Shown here: positions 51,372 to 64,000 of the stretch, piece after piece
How positions within the stretch are numbered: the first letter of the stretch is position 1
Layout: each line of letters starts with the position of its first letter
Assembly: GCA_905147135.1 (NCBI GenBank)
Contig: LR990043.1
Coordinates: 9,955,057-10,019,056 of the forward strand
DNA: 64,000 nucleotides
Direction: 5' to 3'
Source of the DNA: Blastobasis lacticolella
Taxonomy: Eukaryota; Arthropoda; Insecta; Lepidoptera; Blastobasidae
The notes under the pieces: generated by a model
What the model was told of the DNA's origin: nothing
Seen by the model: the letters and a program-made list of their open reading frames with translations, nothing else
Databases searched by the model: none
Position numbers and translations under genes: made by a program

Positions 51372-54300
51372 TCATATTCGCAGCTGGGGGTTGCGGGAGC
51401 GGACGAAGTTGAGCAGCTCGTCGGAGTCCTCGCAGACGAACGGCTTCACGTGATGGCAGGCCACGTCGTGCCACTTGATGCCGTCGTTGTAGAAGTTGTT
51501 CAGGATCGACAGGCACGACTCGTCGTTGCCCTGCGGAAATGGAGTGCGATCTTTAGCGGCGGTTCCCACGCGGGCCGTTCAACCGCGGACGTGACGCGGC
51601 GGCGGTAATAGTCGCGGCTCGCGAATACCCTTCTCCGCGATTTGAATTCTTATGGAGATAAGATTTTCCGCGCTCGTGCGTCATACCGCTGCTGCGCTCG
51701 GCTGGAATCGTTTCGCGGAAGTGTCGGGTGCGCTGTACCTTATCTACCTAGCCTGTTTGTAGTTGAATCCTTACCCATGATATTTTTGAAAGTAGGGGAT
51801 TTCTGTGTGTTGCTTTGTCGACCAAAGCGATAGACCGATTTCGACATTTGGTTTTGAAGAATGAATAATTACATGATCACCACAATGAGTAATAGATAGG
51901 TATTATTATCGTTCACGGTAATCGAAATTTGTGGTGACAAAGTCGCTGGCATAGCTATTCCATTGGTTGTTGCGATAGATCGCTCTCCTCATATCTGTGA
52001 TTAAGTGGGTATACATAGTAGCATACCTGCTCTTTGGAAAGTAGACGTTTAGAATATTAGCTTTAAAAAACTTGTATTTTCTATAGTAGATTGGGTGATT
52101 ATGATAGCAAACGGCTGATTTAGCTGTAGATGTATTAAGTTTACCTGTGCGGCTTCGCGGTTGTCTGGCTGGGACTGTCCGAAGCCGCCGGTGTAGGACC
52201 AATCGCCGGTGTTTCGCTGCGTGGTGGGTCCGATCTTGGCTCCGGAACCGGACCAGAACCAGCCGTTCACGTTCGGAGGCTGCAGGTCCGCGCGGTCACA
52301 GCCCGCGAAGTTGCACTTGCGACCGGACGTCCAGATGTAGCGGACGTTCCCGCGTGCTATCCTTTGCTTTATGAACTCGTTCTCCTGTACGACAATTTTG
52401 GTGGTTTAATGGTGAGGCAAATAGGATACGGCATATGAAATTCGGAACAAAAAAAATTGGGTCAGGTAGCTAGTTACATCCCTATTATAAGACATCTACT
52501 CTTCGGAAATATTAACTTTGTTATGCATAAGCAGCTACATAAGATAAGTTTACATTGTTATCTAGTGCAGAGATGCGTAAAGAAAACAGGCCGAGTCAAG
52601 TGCTGCGAGACTTGCTGGCCGAGTTAGCATTATGCGTGCGATCGTAACTTGGATCTCGTTTCGAATGAGTTCCGCAAAGATATGCGATTCACGAAGCGCT
52701 CCAACGCATTTAGAGTCACGGCCACGGTTGTTTAAGTCGGACACACCCACATAACCCACATTTTTTTCTTATTTGGTGAAATTACTTGTTTTACTACATA
52801 ACTCGTTTTGTTAGTAGGATACCTGCTAAATAGGTATAACTATGTAAGTTCTAAATAAGTACCTACCGTAATATTACATGAAGTACTTATACTTATTACC
52901 TAGGCACTAGGGAAGTTACAAAACAAATACTTATAGGATTCATAACGATTTCCTTGTTGACTGAGCAACCTACGCCACCGTAACCGTTTATTTGTCGGTA
53001 ATGTCCCAACACAACCGCATGTTGTTTGGCGTTTCTCAATTCTTAGCAGCGATGATAATGTCTAGGTGTAGAATTAGAAGCCCTACAAGCGGTCGGTAGT
53101 GGCTGTGTGTCGGCCGGGCCGGCGCGTCCGGCAGCAAGTGGGCGACACGGCGACTCCAAGTATTTGTGCCGTGTGCCACTTGCCCGGCCCCGCCGCCTCC
53201 GCGCAGCGCCTCGCACGGCCATTGCACCCCTTTCACGCGCCTCCGATGCTCCACAAACCGAATCAATCTTCGCTCTATCAATAATGGATGCACGTCTATT
53301 TAGCTCGCCCGTTTGGCTTTGCATTTTTCATCACGCGATTGCGGATGTCGCGCCTTCATAGCAGCCGGGAAGCCGCGGCAACAATGAATTCGCGTTCGTT
53401 GACATCTTGCGAGTTGCGACTGCGCTTCGTGGCAGACGCCGCGGAAGTGTTCAAGAAAAGGTGCTCTTCCTATTAATTAAAATAGTCATGACAAACAGTC
53501 ACCCTAATTAGGTTTTAATTTCAATAGATGACAGGGGTAGTAGAAGCTAATATAAAATTATAAACTTTTGAGGAACTGTGCCAAACTCGCAGACCGCAGG
53601 TGCTATAGGTGAATAATATGAAAGATTACTTACGACGACGACGATTGCATTACTACACTATTTGATTTGGCATAACAATCGTATAGACCTCGATGGTGTA
53701 TCTAAAAAGCATGTGAGCTTGTAAAGGTAATTAAAAAACTAATAATTATTATTACCGTACCAATATGGTTCTGTGATACAGAGAAGCTATATATTTCATT
53801 AACTACAGGATGTAATGACGCATAACATAATAATACTTAAAATACATATAAACAATTTACAAATTGGTACATTAACTAACTGTATCCGACTCAGTTTTTG
53901 TTATGATCATCATTAAAGTTATACACATAAATGGGTAGCTTAGCTTCACATACATGCAATGAAAAACCTACATTACAATGGATAAGTTTTTATGGAGGTC
54001 TATTGTGAACCGTTCCACGAGTATTCGGTTCCGGAATCCGGATGGTTTTTTCGGTCGTTTCAAAGAAGGTCATAGAAACATGGTGTTTCTATAGCACGGC
54101 GCAATGTAATGGCTCAGTTCTGCCTTTTACGGTCTATATTACATACTTACTAACGTCCACCTTGACTTACTTATTTACGTTCATCTTGTCCGGAGAAGAA
54201 AGAGAACGAGTGTAAATCAAAATCAATATTGGCAACTTTTATGCCAATCCAATCCCGAATCCGAATCTACTTGCAAATCTAAGTCATAAGTATCCTAACG

Positions 54301-57300
54301 TTGATTAAGCAAGTACCTACAATAAGATACTGAAAGTGAACGCATCATCACGATTGACCCTGTTGCGTGATATATTGTGCGAGAGCTAGAGACCATCAAG
54401 TCTGTAATTGCATTGCATTGAATACGTGGGGCTTCATAATTTGGTAAGCGCCTACAGTAAGAATCAAAGCTTTTCAAGGCGAAATGTTCGCAATAATTGA
54501 GATGTTACAGGAATTTATTGTTGAGTTTCTTTTTTGTATTCCAAATTGCTCAACCTCAATTAAACTTGTGTAACTTTTGCTTTACCGACCTTGTAACTTT
54601 TGCACTACTTAGATTATTTTTGAGTAAAGAGTTCCTTACCTGAGGAGTTTCCAGAGACACGGCATCCATGCAATGTCTTCGGCAGATGTTCCTCGCGTCG
54701 AGCCAGTCCACCTCCAGATTGCGTGTGGGCGTGTGTTCCCAACTGAAGAAGTACGAGTGCAGGATTCCTCTCGCATCGCGGTATGTAGAATGACGAACTC
54801 CTGTAAACGTTATAGATATATTAAAAGTTTCGCCTACAATTTTTTATACATATCTCGCTACTGAAACTAACAACTAACTTTATTTTACAATCGGCATAAA
54901 TTCGTCACATTTTACTAAACACAAACGATAGTGGTTCAAGGCGCACAAAGAAAAAAAGATTCATGCCACACAAGCCGGATGAAGCACGTAAACAAAAGTT
55001 AGGCGGTTTCGCAACGTAACTCTATGTGCGAGCTACGGGCCACTAAGCCTTTGTACAAAGCATATTGAAACGTCGGTGACGACAGACCCGCAGGTAGTCA
55101 CATTTCGAAACTGTTTATCTTAACGTCTCGTCGTTCACGGGTTTACACAACCCTGGCACATTTGTACTAATTCCCACAATGATGACCTACATAAATGTGA
55201 TCGGAAAAACGACTACGACACGTCTTAAGCCTTAAAAAGTTGCTTATCTCGACTAACTTGTAACTATGTCTAAACCTATTGACATATTCTCGGCAAAAAG
55301 GAGCGGTTTTGACCTAGCTCCGACTTTCGAGTGTATCTCGTGGTTATCAGCCCCGATTGCTGCGCTTAGCATTATGGTATAAAACTTAAGTCGAAATAAA
55401 CTTGTATCTACTTACTATGCTATGTTAGAAATATTAATCTCGAATGAAAATAAATTACCATATTTATAGGAATTATAACTTTTACTAGCGAGGACCAGTA
55501 GCTTGTTGGTCCTTAAATAATATTTTATGTGGCTGTTGGTACTCCTACATAAATAGACTTGGTACTCCTATATAAATAACATTCAGGCGACTGAATGTGA
55601 CCTTGATCCAATCTGGTAATGTTACCCTATGAACAGGGTCACGGAAGTCAGATGGCAGTCGCTCCACTGTAATTACCTGATCTGCCAAATACTGGATCAT
55701 GGTCAAAACGGCCCTCGCGGGACAACAACCGGGACATTAACGCCAAGATAATTTAAAGGAATTATACTTTTTACCATCCGATGCAAAAATACGGGTGTGC
55801 CTCTGTGTCTATAGGATAAAATACCCAATGGGCTCCCGAGACTTCAACCAGTCCCAGCGGAAGGCCCTCGCTTCGCCAACGGCATACAGTAGAAATTTTT
55901 ACTTTTCGAAATACACAAAGATTCTCTCTTTCAGTCTGCCATGCACTTAATAGGTCAAACGAACCCTATTCATGAGAGAAACACCTAGTTAGAAGGCGGC
56001 TCAATTAGATGCGTGCGACGCGCACAGCTCTCGCTGTAATGCGGGACATTATCGCGTGTCAAATGGTGTGTAATCAAAACAAACCCATCGTCAGGTCGGT
56101 CAATGATGCATCTATTTCGTAACTAGAAAGTGTCCATTTTAAACCTCTCTACGACTCATCTGTCTACTCAACGACTTGGTATTTGCGCATCTTCAAAAAT
56201 CATTACGTACCGGAAGTGCGAATTAACCGTGAAATGTTTACGTTTCGTAATAGTGAGTGGCAGACTGTGAAAATAATTAAATTTAGGTAAGTACCATAGT
56301 TATTGAACAATTGAAAAGCAAATTTTGTACTTCCGCTAAAATTACATAATTGGCATACAAGCCAGGCTAAACGCGTTGCTAACATATCCGTCACATACCT
56401 ACCCGTAGATCATGGTCCGTGCCATGTAACTACAGATGTTCGGTCGTCAATATTTAAACGTAAAAGAGAAAGCCACTTCGGGAAACATGTGAAATCTCAA
56501 AAACAGAAATAAAGTTGGAAGTTGCCATTTATATGTAGATATTACTCGCATAAAGCTGATTTACATTTAAATAGATTCGTTGTTGTGACCTTAAAGTATT
56601 ACCTTAAAGTTTTGATCTCTATATGAATAGAAAGGAACATATGGATTGACCTCTATTAATCACTATGTACTATTTTGTGCATAAGATATTAAATAAAATC
56701 AGGCGTCTAAAAAGCCACATTAGCGTTTCATATTGCGATTCACATTGATTTGTCACAAACTTATCTACAGCGTCGCTGTTATTGACATTGACATGTCAAT
56801 TCAAAATGGCGTCGCTTAGTTTTAGTTTTAGCCATCGGATCAGATAAGTTTGTATGAATCATAACTACTCTATATGATATCTCATAAGTAACTCTAATAT
56901 GAATCATAATATGAACCGCTAATGTAACCCCCAGCTATCTTCGTATGTTCGAGTAAAAAGTGCCCACCCCAATAATCAAAGAGATCCTAACCCACCCAAC
57001 TAACGTAACCAATACCTAATCAACGAGTATTGGGTTTAACTATCTGTTAACAGCATATTTGACCAAAAATACGTGTGTTGTGTGTGATCGCATATGGTTT
57101 CCGTTATTTGCCTAAAGTTAGAGGCAGTTCTGATATAAAGGACCTTTGTTCGCTTTGTATCGATCGCGAGGCTGAGCGCGGGCGATTGTGCGGAGCGATC
57201 CCATAGCCACGCACCATGACACGGCGTCGCGGGGCGGGCGAGCCGCGGGGCGCACCTCTCATGCGGGCCGTTGCGAAAGCTACCCAGATTACCTAATTCC

Positions 57301-59272
57301 CAGAACTGTTATTATTTATATTGCGGAACAAATACAAGACTTTTTGCGAACACTATTGTAGACGATTGGTGAAATTAAAAGGTAAAGCTCTAAAAACGCC
57401 CACTCATTCCCAGATTACGTTACCTATTTTGACCCTACCTAGTTTAGATCGTATGAAAACATGTTGGTGCTGTCTTCAAAGGAGGTGCGAAGGTTTGATT
57501 ACAGTGATTATTTGCAAGGTAGTCTCGTCTCCGCTTGACCTCAGGAGAGGCGTTAAATAAAATTGTACGTACATGCATGCAGTAAAGGCGCGTGCTAACT
57601 TCAAGAATGAAAGGCTCATCGCATCGGGTCGTGTAGGGTAAAGCTATTAATTGACAAGGTGAGCCACCAGTTACCGAGTCACATGACCGTCTCAGTAGAT
57701 GTGCTGCCCAACGAATTGCGTCAATAGTGCATCTAACTGACCTCATCACGATATTGCTATTAATACACTGAAAGATTATATATAATACACCTTACTATTT
57801 GAATGTTGGCATTGCTTAACATGATTATATTTAAATAAGTTCTTATAAACATAGTGGTTAGGTACTTACGGCAATTACAAAAGCTATAGACCGTTGTACC
57901 GTTTCAATAAAATACAGCTATAAAGCTTCACATCTTCACGTATTCTTTGTATCTAAATGACTATTTCAGTTAGTGAGTTTTGCAACACTCGTCACTCTAT
58001 AGGGTACTTACCTCACCTCGACAGTAAATTGCTAAACAGTTATAATTCCAGTCTGCACTGACTATCTAGCACTGCTAAATTACTAATGGCACCTATTATG
58101 ACCTACACGGGTTCAAATACGTGGGTGTGTGGGGCAAAGATTTTGACATATACATATGACTTTATGTAAATAAATTAGTAGGTGATATCTGGGTATATCT
58201 TGTCGAAGACGTTGTTGGTGATGTGCTTCGCTTGTGAGAGTTTAATTCCTTTCGACGTAACCATCGGGTCAAGTTTTCGGTGTACCGGTTATGACTAGTT
58301 TAAGGATTTTATTAAGCTTTTAACATACCAGTATGACGGATAATTTCAAAAGAAAAATTATATACTTGATGATGATAAAATTGACTGTTACTTATAAGTA
58401 CTTAGTCTTAGTAGGTAGCACTAACTTGTAGCATAGCTTTGCGCGACATAGGCAAGCGCGCCGAGGTCCCGGCCAAAGGTAATATAAAAAGACATTATAT
58501 ACTTTCACTTTACTATCCATCAGCCAGTTAGTATACGCCAATATCGTAAATTTAAAAGTCTAAATAAGAAATAATCTATGGTTACAGCTTCTTAAACGTT
58601 CTTGATCCAGGAATCTTCTTTCAATAAATGACTTTTCGCTTTTATGAGTCTCTTAGCATAATAACTTAATAACAGTTGATGCTCTACGAGTAGGTACCTA
58701 GTAAGTTGCTATGAGTGTTATCAGTGGGTATGATGAGTCTCTATGCAAGGTTATGATTAAAAAACTTGTAAAATTAAAAACGGGTCCTCGTACTTACCTC
58801 GACATTAATTAACAAAAACCGTAAATAAATATACTTATTGCACCTACTTTGGGTTACATGGGGAATAAACCACAAAACTTGTCGGTATCATGCAAGAGAT
58901 CCCGCGGGAGACCCGAAAAGCTTCCGCGCCGAGTCGGATGCGAGGGCCAACGGCTTACGACATGAGGATGCCGAAGATAGTGCAAAGTGAAAAGAAAGAG
59001 CAGGAATGCGGTCAGAAAGTGGGGTTGACCGCTCGGGTGTTGATGATTGCACCCGCTTATAAGTAATTAATTTCCTTCTTTGTATTTTTAAGGTAGTACG
59101 TTTGCTTCAGTCAGTGTGTTGATTTCCACTACTTTCTGAGGACAGATTAGATGAGTAGGTACTTACTATTGGCGCAACTCCTGGGGTCGGGCAGCGCGAG
59201 GCGGCGCTGCGCGTTCGCGACGCACAGCACGGCCAGCAGCGCTGCTGCTGCCAGGCAGGTGTGGCGGCTCAT
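51372..59272 (-). CDS. Secreted C-type lectin-domain protein
   Basis: Four minus-strand exons join in phase to 221 residues: 59272-59167, 54800-54640, 52384-52145, 51530-51372. Residues 1-21 are a signal peptide (SRHTCLAAAALLAVLCVANA). The C-type lectin fold follows, with WLDARNICRRHCMDAVSLET (about 72-91), RYIWTSGRKCNF, NGWFWSGSGA, QPDN at 161-164, WHDVAC (189-194) and a last Cys at 202. QPD is the calcium/galactose-type signature of this family, and WHD replaces the usual WND. Insect proteins of this kind are extracellular and often act in pathogen binding; the ligand here is not known. The first coding exon starts at TTTCGTTTCAG|ATG, so the 5' UTR begins in an upstream exon. Poly(A) signal at 51064-51069 (minus). 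Introns are 614, 2255 and 4366 bp. Confidence 0.92.
53090..53480. other. GC-rich patch in lectin intron 2
   Basis: It is markedly richer in CpG than its surroundings (GGCCGGGCCGGCGCGTCCGG). Open frames on both strands are composition artefacts and not recognised. Possible alternative promoter or a repeat of foreign composition. Confidence 0.35.
55575..55745 (+). repeat. SINE 3' body in lectin intron 1
   Basis: ATTCAGGCGACTGAATGTGA..CAATCTGGTAATGTTACCCT..CAGGGTCACGGAAGTCAGAT..CTGATCTGCCAAATACTGGA matches the bodies of the SINEs at 59.85 and 63.43 kb. The tRNA-like head is missing. Confidence 0.75.
56754..56855. mobile_element. ~100-bp MITE in lectin intron 1
   Basis: CACAAACTTATCTACAGCG at the left and TCAGATAAGTTTGTATG at the right are inverted. 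The core TTCAAAATGGCGTCGCTTAG is shared with the copy at 29.7 kb. Confidence 0.75.
56860..59166. other. Rest of lectin intron 1
   Basis: A GC-rich patch lies at 57165-57280 (GCGTCGCGGGGCGGGCGAGC). Otherwise AT-rich with no recognised gene. Confidence 0.4.
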
Positions 59273-59845
59273 CTGAAACGAAACGCTGATCAGAAACAGC
59301 ACGGGTTCAAAGTGCCGAGGGTAAGTTGTTCAGATGCATATACATATTGTGTGTGATGCATATAAGTAAGTGTAATAAGCTTCAAGTGTGTCGCAAAACG
59401 TTATTCCACAGCGCTGTGATGGCAGTTATTTTAATAACGCCATGACGACAAATAACTTGGTCGGGGGTTATTCGACTTCTTCTTTCGGTTAGATTAGGTT
59501 ATTTAAATATTCACACTACTCGTGCCGCTTAATCAATTCGGATTTAATAAGTGCCTTAAAATACCAAAAAATTCCGAGCCAAGCTAATTGCGCTCACTCC
59601 ACCATTGGTTTAAGTCGCCTCGAATCTTCTGAACCATAATTCAAAAAATTTGTTGGTCGCTAATTATTTAATTCAAATTAGTTTTATTATGAACACCTGT
59701 CTCGTAATATTCAAGCCATCATTTTAGTAGATACGATTACCTCCGTTTTTAAGGGGATCAATATCGTGTTTTGCGTGAATGTGAGGCCCACTGTGATACC
59801 TCACCTTGTTCTATCTGTCCCTAAACCAGAAAACAGAAAAGTGTG

Positions 59846-60150
59846 ACGGCCACTAGGTTAAGGGGTCCGACTCGTAAGCCAGAGGTACCGGGTTCGAACC
59901 CCGCGCCGCCCTGTTCCAATTACTCTTTTCTGAGTTATGTAGGTACATAGTTGAACATCGGGATGAAGCTGCTCATTCAGGCGGCTGAATGATTCAATCT
60001 GGTCAGGTTCCCCTGTTAACAAGGTCACGGTGATAAGAGTCGCTACACCGTAATTAGATGATCTGCCAAATACGGGAGCATGGTCAAGGAGGAGCCCGGA
60101 CTCTCGCGCGCGGCATCGCAACCGGGACATTGATGCCAACATTATTGTTG
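59846..60150 (+). repeat. Full-length tRNA-derived SINE
   Basis: A-box-like GGCCACTAGGTTAAGGGG and B-box GGTTCGAACCCC are followed by TGTTCCAATTACTCTTTTCT, TCAGGCGGCTGAATGATTCA, GTTAACAAGGTCACGGTG, GATGATCTGCCAAATACGGG and a CGCAACCGGGACATTGATGC end. It is the most complete copy in the window. Confidence 0.8.
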
Positions 60151-61900
60151 TAATGGGGAAATATTAAATTAGATTACTATTTTTTATGCCTTAAAATTGA
60201 TAAAATCCACATAATCGGCTTGAACAAAAGGTAAACAAATGCCAAACCAAGCTAATTATACTCTGTACTACCTACTCTACTATAGTGATTCTGTCTGTCC
60301 GTCGATTATCGATCAACCGACTTCGGATTTTTTCAAAATCTCGTTATAGGTATGTACAGTGTACACTACGCAAGAAGTCGGGTCATCTAAGTGACCCCAG
60401 TCACAGTCAGTTAGATAACAGCTACTACCACGTAACCTCAGTTCAGCAAAGAACACCGGAAGAGCAGGGGTCTTTGTATTGATTCTAATCGCAACAGCAG
60501 AGTTATCTGTCGTGGGTTCCGAGAACAATGCCAAGCAAGAGGATTCTATATGTACTCGGGTGAAATGGATCTTCAGTTATCTTGATAAACATTTTTAGAT
60601 CGAGTAACCTAAGGTTACGCACCCACGAACTTTCTTTAGGTAGGTTTACGCAAAGAAAGTCCGTAAACTTAAAGTTCCGTAAAATACTATATTTTGAAAC
60701 GAGTTCATTTCGTTTCTTCACAGGGAAGTTATTTACCTACCTGTTTCTGACGTTGTTTGTTTTGAATCATGAGAACTTTCTTTCGATCAGTCGAGGGTGT
60801 GGCATTGTGGTGAGAGCTACAATGGGACAAATGGGAACTACTTTGTCTGTAATAATAATTTCTTTGCACAGCTAACTTGATCGTTTTCACTAGCTAAAAT
60901 ATTTTGTACAAAACATACATACATGTACTACATTATTCTAAATTACCCATGTAATTTACAATAATGTAAGCAGCGAAGGCAGAGAGAGTTAAAAGCTCAT
61001 AATTAGATGCACAAATAACTTCAGAAACAACTTAGGTACTTCACTCTCGCTTTTACAAAGAAATTTCGACAGGGAAAAACATAAAATTAGAAACAACGTG
61101 CTACGTTCAAACTTCCCGTGAGATATGCACCATTTGTCCGTGATCATTCGATGTCAATTAGACTCGGCATTATTTTGGTAATTCGCGATGTTTCCGCTTG
61201 AATAGGGAAGCGATTTCTTAAAGCTTAAGGCGGCCACTGGGCAATGGGCACTCGGTGACCGCGTATTAGGTAGGCAGTACAAACTCGCTTTCTTTTATTT
61301 ATTCGGACTACGGCTACCCGAGGACAATCGATACGTGAGATGAATTTATTTTGTTGTTATTTGTGAAAGCAAAACTCGGCTGAGTGACCTCCTTGGTGCG
61401 AGTTCGAATGTTTGCGTGAAAAGGTGCTCAGCGCGAGAAATCGTCGATTTGGGACGCATTTTATGGTAACGGAAAGCTGTCTCCGACGGTCGTGACATCG
61501 CTTCATCATCATACTCACGCGCAGCTCGCCACGGCGCCTGGCCTGTGCGTATCCGCGCATTCCTATTTGGTATGCTATCAAGCTGAAGCAGTACCTATAT
61601 TCTACTTATAGGTACCCACTAAGTTACTCTGAGAATCCTTTAGCACTTAATTTTAGTTCAGTTAACAGGTGAAACTAATTTTCTATTAGCCTTAAGTTTA
61701 TTCTTAAAGTGTGTTTATTAATAACAAAAATAAGCTAATTACCTACTTACTGTTTGTTAGCGACAGTAGTAATTTTTTTATGAAAAAGTTATATTAAGGG
61801 TAAGCAATCAAAATGACCTCTTGCGTTTTTAATTTAAGAAAAAAACCGATTAGTTATATTAAAAAAGTTATTTTAAAAATTACTGAAAATTTCATTAAGT
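60151..61900. other. Non-coding stretch, nothing assigned
   Basis: Only short, low-quality open frames on both strands and no paired repeat ends. Probably the 5' intron of the lectin gene. Confidence 0.4.
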
Positions 61901-62003
61901 AATTTTCTTTTCACAAATCACTAAATTTTAAATAATTAGTCGCACAACGTTCCAGTGAGGTCTCCGTGTGTGTTGCGTGAGGTGCATCTGTGAGTGCAGC
62001 GCG

Positions 62004-62240
62004 TACCTCTGTGTCTTTGGTGGGGTCCGGTGTGATAGCGTAGTGCGTGCGCGGCGTCGCGGCGCGGGCGTGGAGCGCGGCGGCGGCAGAGGGACTGGCG
62101 CTGCCGCTCGTCTCCTCTCTAATTAAGCCTCTGCCATTCATTCACTTTCACTTCCAATACGAGAGGAGACCCGCCGCTGCAGCCGCGTACGCAGCCGAAC
62201 ACCGGCGAGACCTTCTGGAGGTCGCACACGGCGCGTGATT
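62004..62240 (-). promoter_or_regulatory. GC-rich candidate first exon/promoter of the lectin
   Basis: A CpG-rich block (GGCGTCGCGGCGCGGGCGTG and neighbours) lies about 2.8 kb upstream of the first lectin coding exon. On the minus strand it contains a donor-like GAG|GTACGCGC at 62001-62011. Because the coding exon opens at an acceptor, a noncoding first exon must exist, and this is the best candidate. Not proven. Confidence 0.35.
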
Positions 62241-62919
62241 ACGCAACACTTGTCCGGGTACATCACCAGTCTGTTAAATCATAACTCGCCTATTGACATC
62301 GCTGCACAGTGATAATGATCACTCATCGTGCAATTTAGAGAATGGTTACGAAGTATTTTGTTACATTTTCAATGTGCTTACAGAAGCGAGGCCCTAATCT
62401 AAGGTGGCGTGTCGACAATCGATCGACTGTGAGGTTCACGCTATTTTGCGGAACAAATCATAAGTGCTCAATTCTTTTTGGAATTGTGAAGATTTTGTAA
62501 CTTTCTAAAAAAATATAATTTTACGACAAAGAGGTTCACATACCGGTAACAATGCACTGCTGGACTTGAGCCTCCTCTACATTAGTGTTTAGTTGTAGTT
62601 TGTAGTACTGTGTAGTTTTGATATCTTTTTCATCCTTAGCAGGTTAAATAGGTTGCAGGAGATCGCAGTGTTGAGAACACAATATCCGCTCCGGTTTACG
62701 GAGGTCCTGGCTTGCCTGCTTCCATAACGACAGGCATAAAATAATATATGAGGGTTGATGCTTACTCTACCCGTCGAGCACACCACACGGTTATCGCACT
62801 AATATTATTGTTGAAACTTACTATCATATCCGAAAGATGTTTCATGTAATAATGGGTTCTCCAAATCAAGCGACAAAAATATAGTGTGAGAATTGGGAAG
62901 ACGTATAAATGTGGAGAGA

Positions 62920-63060
62920 TCAGTTGTTGGCGTTCGTCAGGGACTGGCAAACCATAGCAAACGATCGCGAAGTATGGAAGAATAGGGGGGAGGCCCCTTT
63001 GCCCAGCAGTGGGATGTTTCAGGCTGATATAAATAAATAAATAAAAAATAAATGTGGAAG
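62920..63060 (+). pseudogene. RTE-type LINE 3' end
   Basis: The frame reads RDWQTIANDREVWKNRGEAP and then the well-known lepidopteran tail GCCCAGCAGTGGGATGTTTC followed by an (AAAT)n run. Heavily 5'-truncated. Confidence 0.7.
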
Positions 63061-63432
63061 AGATAACAGAGATGTGTCATGAATTCTCATGACTATTCTA
63101 TGTGGCACTCGATAGTCTCTGTCCTAAACTTGCCTAGCCCTTGTGAAATAGTGTGTATCCCGTCTGTAGTTAAGGCACGTGTAGGACAAGAGTTCCGATG
63201 TTTTTCATATTGTAAAAACTGTAATTGCTTAGTTGAAGATGATTCAATAGGTGAAAGTAATGTAGGTAGGTACCTCATAAGGTTTACGGCATCTTCAACT
63301 GACAGGTTATGGTTTAGCGGCTTGTAAAATTGACGTTTACATTGTAGTGATAAAATAACGGTAAATAAAACTAGAGATACTCAACTACCGAGCGCTTAGA
63401 GAGTTTTTATTGTATTTTTTTATTATTATAAG

Positions 63433-63860
63433 AGCGTCGGTGGCTTAATGGCTAGCGGGAGAGGTACCGAATTTAATCTCCTGTGCCCCCATGTACCAAC
63501 GACGTTTATGAGTGTTGTGGGTACGTACATTAGTGGAACACTTACCGATGGTTTTATGGTGAGGGATAACATCGTGAGGAAACCTGCACATTTAGGCGAC
63601 TTAAACTGTACACCATGTTTCAATCTGTGGTTCTGCATTTTGTTGCCTGTGACGTAAATGTATGAGTCGCCGATATTATGGGCGACAGTTATCAAGAACT
63701 CAAGAAGGCTATCTGTTAGTTTGTTACTGCGTAGCATAAAAAAAGTCTTGTCGGGTTTCCCTGTCAACAGGGTCACGGAGGTCAGATGACAGTCGCTCCA
63801 CTGTAATTACTTGATCTGCCTAATCTTGGATCATGGCCAAATCGGACCGTAAGGTGTGTT
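63433..63860 (+). repeat. SINE with internal extra sequence
   Basis: Head GCGTCGGTGGCTTAATGGCT (degenerate B-box), then GGTGAGGGATAACATCGTGA..GGAAACCTGCACATTTAGGC, extra sequence at about 63655-63745, and the body CAACAGGGTCACGGAGGTCA..GTCGCTCCACTGTAATTACT. It is shared with the SINEs at 55.6 and 59.85 kb. Confidence 0.7.
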
Positions 63861-64000
63861 TGTTGGCACGTATGTGATCCTAAACCATTGCTACTTGAGC
63901 CGGCCTTTTTTCCCGTGCCTGTCTAGGTATTTGTTCCCAACGTAACCCGCAATTTGCCAGCCAGCGCGAGCCGTTGCGATACCATTGCAGTCGGCACCGT

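Noticed and set aside
53043..53324. Arg-rich overlapping frames in the lectin intron
   Set aside because: Composition effect of a GC-rich patch; frames are open on both strands at once.
62911..63058. Small host gene ending near 63058
   Set aside because: The sequence is the common RTE 3' end with its AAAT tail.
1..64000. CRISPR arrays, operons, prophage or bacterial insertion sequences
   Set aside because: Nothing of the kind is visible; gene structure is eukaryotic throughout.

Overview
The window looks like nuclear DNA of a moth or butterfly (Lepidoptera). It is AT-rich and intron-bearing, with large stretches of degraded LINEs, tRNA-derived SINEs, Helitron-like ends and short hairpin MITEs. 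The gene exons read well as insect proteins. No bacterial, plasmid or viral replicon features are visible. Species was not determined.

Layout. 0-6.6 kb: a 1.17-kb TIR element, a perfect palindrome, two weak + strand candidate terminal exons, the last two exons of a minus-strand gene whose C-terminus resembles ciliary CFAP77, and a mariner scrap. 6.8-21.6 kb: a non-LTR retrotransposon graveyard. It holds a decayed YADD-type LINE (6.8-9.8 kb), an apparently intact two-ORF CR1/jockey-like LINE on the minus strand (10.1-14.4 kb), RTE fragments, SINE pieces, and a LINE whose 5' half is inverted in the arrangement expected from twin priming (19.1-21.55 kb). 21.6-24.7 kb: an 18-bp minisatellite and a 1.3-kb inverted repeat carrying 5S-rRNA-like motifs in both arms. 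24.9-27.25 kb: the tiny ribosomal protein gene RpL41 (minus). 27.3-36 kb: repeats only, including two copies of a 415-bp MITE.

36.7-39.9 kb: a 1065-aa Polycomb group protein (Psc/Su(z)2 type; RING plus RAWUL) in one uninterrupted coding exon. 42.6-48.4 kb: replication-licensing ATPase Cdc6 in seven coding exons (470 aa), whose introns and 3' region are packed with MITEs, a SINE and Helitron-like ends. 51.4-59.3 kb, minus strand: a secreted 221-aa C-type lectin in four coding exons, with a probable upstream noncoding exon in a GC-rich block near 62 kb. 59.8-64 kb: SINEs and a LINE tail.

The genes belong to separate housekeeping, chromatin, replication and immune/extracellular roles and do not form a functional cluster. 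Psc and Cdc6 run in the same direction; Cdc6 and the lectin converge. The most notable items are the intact LINE with a second ORF lacking an ATG, the twin-priming-like LINE, the 5S-bearing inverted repeat, RpL41 with an intron just after its stop codon, and a MITE that ends about 24 bp before the last exon of Cdc6.
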